The position numbers were made by a program, and so were the translations under genes. A stretch of DNA of 18,174 bases from Beroe ovata (taxonomy: Eukaryota; Ctenophora; Nuda; Beroida; Beroidae). Below are positions 16,256 to 18,174 of the stretch, piece after piece (within the stretch, counting starts at the first letter, position 1; each line of letters opens with the position of its first letter). The stretch spans positions 21,084 to 39,257 of the forward strand of contig CAMPET010000203.1 in NCBI GenBank assembly GCA_946803715.1. Direction: 5' to 3'. The notes beneath the pieces are model-generated. The model was given only the letters and a program-made list of their open reading frames with translations, made no database searches and was not told the DNA's origin.

Positions 16256-18050
16256 TCATGTCTCATTCATAATATCCATGATCCAGTTATAGAAGTAGTT
16301 TACATTGGTGTACACGCCGTAGAAATTCTCCAGAGCACACTTCTTTCCCCAACTCACAATACCGCCCAGGACGAATGTCCCATTGGACCCCATGTAGACG
16401 AGTGGTCCCCCGCTGTCCCCCTGACAAGCATCTATCTTCCCCGATTGATAGCCCGCACAGAACATGGTCTCAGTAATGACTCCGTCATAACTCTCGTTAC
16501 TGTTGCACCGCTCCCGCTTCACAAAGGGCACCACAATCTTCTGCAGGGCGTCTGTCTCCTGCTGGGTCTCCGTCTTTCCCCATCCCGTCACGTGAAGCTG
16601 ATCATTATTGATGATATTCGTAACACCCTCCACTGGTAGACACACACTGTTCACAACCTTGTTAAAGATGAACGGCTTGTTCACTCGGATAAGTGCCAAG
16701 TCATAGTCGATGAAGTTCAACTCCCGAACAAAGTAGGGGTGCAGTATCAGTTCGGTCGCGGTCCTACTTTGCACGTTTGTCTTGTCTTTCCTATTGTGAA
16801 TTCCCGCCTCAATTCGCAGGATAGAGCGAGTGTCCAGGATAGAACATGTCTTGTCGCCATTCCTATTGTCACAGTAGGTGAATGTATTGGTGAGAATACA
16901 ATGCCCTGCTGTGAGCACCCACTCCCGTCCGATAATCGAGCCTCCGCAAAATCGAGCATCCTTGATCGTGATCCTCACATTCCACGGGTACTCTCCCGGC
17001 TGGGCCTCCTGACCCCCGTGTATACGCTGGTGCCCAGACCCGACCCCGATGTACACATTGTCCTCCACGTATTGCGGGTCGACAGGGTCCGTCCTCTCCT
17101 CGAGGTAACGCTGACCACACATGAGGTCGGATGTGGGGGGTTTCTTGATGCACTGCGGGAATTGGGCATCAAACCGGCCCGTGTTCAGACATCGCAACTT
17201 GGAGGAACCCTCGATAGAGTACCCTTCCTCGCATATAACCTGGTGGAATTGATCATCGTTACTGATAGTTGCTAATCCATTACTCCATTACAAATACCAA
17301 GCATTGCGTCCACTACAACTAACCCGAATATAGTGCCCCGTCAGGTTGGACCCGCCGATGATTGCATTCTGAATGACGGGTGTCTTACACGAGGAACTCT
17401 CGCCATCGGTGAGCCGACAATACGGCAAATCGTCTGAGTACTGCCTGTCCTTGTAGCAGATGAGTGTGCCTGTCTTACCCACCAGCTCGAACCCGTCATG
17501 ACACTCGATTGTGAACCGCTCGTCTGTGTACAGCGGCTGAAACACGTGTAATATTCCTTGTTATGAACGAGTCATCCTTGTGTGACTAGCTGGGAGTTTA
17601 TGTTTTTAAATGAAGATAGCGTTTACAATTTCTGAATATTATGACTGCATTATTATTTAGCACGTGTTTGTATCTATAGCTGCATCTGCATGTCATAGCG
17701 TGAACCACCATCGGTACTCAGCACTAACCCGAGGGCCGTTGTAATTAGCATTGGCGATGTTGGGGATGCCACAGCTATATGTCATTCTCACGCAAGTAGG
17801 AATCGGGATATTGTACTTTGCTGGACTATTCTCGGGCTTCTGGCATTCGAAGGTTCTTGATGACGTATGATAATCCTTGTCACAATTTACCTGAAAATGA
17901 GAAGAGTGAAAAGATTGGCTGTAGTGTAATGTATGACAGGAGAGACTTGACAGCTGGTGTCAAATACCGTGAGAGTGGTCCAAACGGGAACTAGCTCAGT
18001 GCTCGGAGAGATGGAACCATGCTCGATCTTCGGCATTTCACAGAAACTTT
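16256..18050 (-). CDS. Complement-like serine protease with three sushi (CCP) domains, 5' partial
   Basis: Four minus-strand exons join in frame: 18050-17968, 17890-17729, 17536-17324 and 17239-16256 (stop TGA), with GT-AG introns of 77, 192 and 84 nt. They encode three CCP domains (C1 in FCEMP, SCGIP and SSCKTP; C2 in VNC, IEC and VIC) and a trypsin-type (S1) domain. Every CCP is split by a phase-0 intron just before its second Cys. Activation is expected at HQR|IHGG. His is in TAGHC, Asp in DYDLAL, Ser in GDSGGP (codon AGC); the pocket Asp lies six residues before Ser, predicting cleavage after Arg/Lys. The histidine-loop Cys pair is present, and DLMCG can bond the SP domain. A Cys-containing insertion (TYC...KTC) follows the His loop. 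The whole SP domain is one exon. The 5' exons lie beyond the window. It resembles MASP/C1r/factor C-like secreted proteases, but CUB or other N-terminal domains cannot be seen, so no symbol is given. Confidence 0.92.
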
Positions 18051-18070
18051 CTGAGGAACAAAGTTTTATC

Positions 18071-18119
18071 TGTGTGTGTGTGTGTGTTTGCGTGTGTGTG
18101 TTTGCGTGATCGTGTATGC

Positions 18120-18150
<31 letters not shown>

Positions 18151-18174
18151 CTGTGTTTGTGTACTGTGTGTGTG
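18071..18174. repeat. TG/CA microsatellite in an intron of the protease gene
   Basis: An imperfect (TG)n run with TTTGCG and GTGTTT interruptions fills the end of the window. It lies immediately upstream (minus sense) of the acceptor for the exon that starts at 18050, so it forms the 3' part of an intron. Confidence 0.93.

Noticed and set aside
16739-17275. Plus-strand open frame of 178 codons antisense to the serine protease
   Set aside because: The minus strand carries a full trypsin fold with all catalytic residues; the plus-strand frame has no domain pattern.
17288-17290. Stop codon interrupting the CCP-protease frame, suggesting a pseudogene
   Set aside because: It falls within an 84-nt GT-AG intron whose removal restores a normal CCP domain in phase 0.

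Overview
This window is eukaryotic, from an animal nuclear genome. It holds spliced genes with GT-AG introns, two conserved metazoan housekeeping or stress genes, a multi-domain secreted protease with split sushi exons, and several retroelements. Introns are short (72-449 nt where both ends can be placed) and genes lie close together, which suggests a compact invertebrate genome such as a sponge or another early-branching or marine invertebrate. The species cannot be fixed from this sequence.

Layout. Positions 1-422 carry three units of a 156-bp satellite. After a single N (423) comes a Ty3/gypsy-type LTR retroelement on the minus strand: a candidate 5' LTR at about 6778-7030, a primer-binding-site candidate, a leader with a repeated CAGTGC module, a broken gag, a broken protease region, and one long open RT-RNase H-integrase frame (3731 to 525). 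No 3' LTR is visible. Positions 7031-8571 hold remains of other retroelements: a gag-like fragment directly abutting the LTR candidate, a decayed LINE ORF1-like piece, and a 5'-truncated LINE 3' end with an exact 15-bp target-site duplication.

Host genes. A single-exon eIF2-alpha-kinase-like gene, closest to HRI/EIF2AK1 (9401-11176, +), has two unusual active-site residues. An SDE2 orthologue (11776-14010, +) can be fully reconstructed in six exons; it has a ubiquitin-like N terminus, the GGKGG processing motif and a C-terminal SAP domain. On the minus strand from 18050 to 16256 is the 3' part of a complement-like protease gene: three sushi/CCP domains, each split by a phase-0 intron, followed by a trypsin-type domain in one exon. 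The gene continues upstream beyond a TG/CA microsatellite at the window edge.

Assembly. Three single Ns (423, 5705, 14976) sit at repeat junctions. Around 5705 two 588-nt copies (about 3% different, no indels) lie back to back, and the N at 14976 marks the end of a copy of sequence found again at 15.6-16.1 kb. These look like unmerged allelic contig ends, so the gag structure and the SDE2-protease spacing should be treated with caution. No wholly new gene system is evident. The most interesting points are the kinase active site, the split-CCP protease architecture, a template-switch-like hairpin and the repeated leader of the retroelement.
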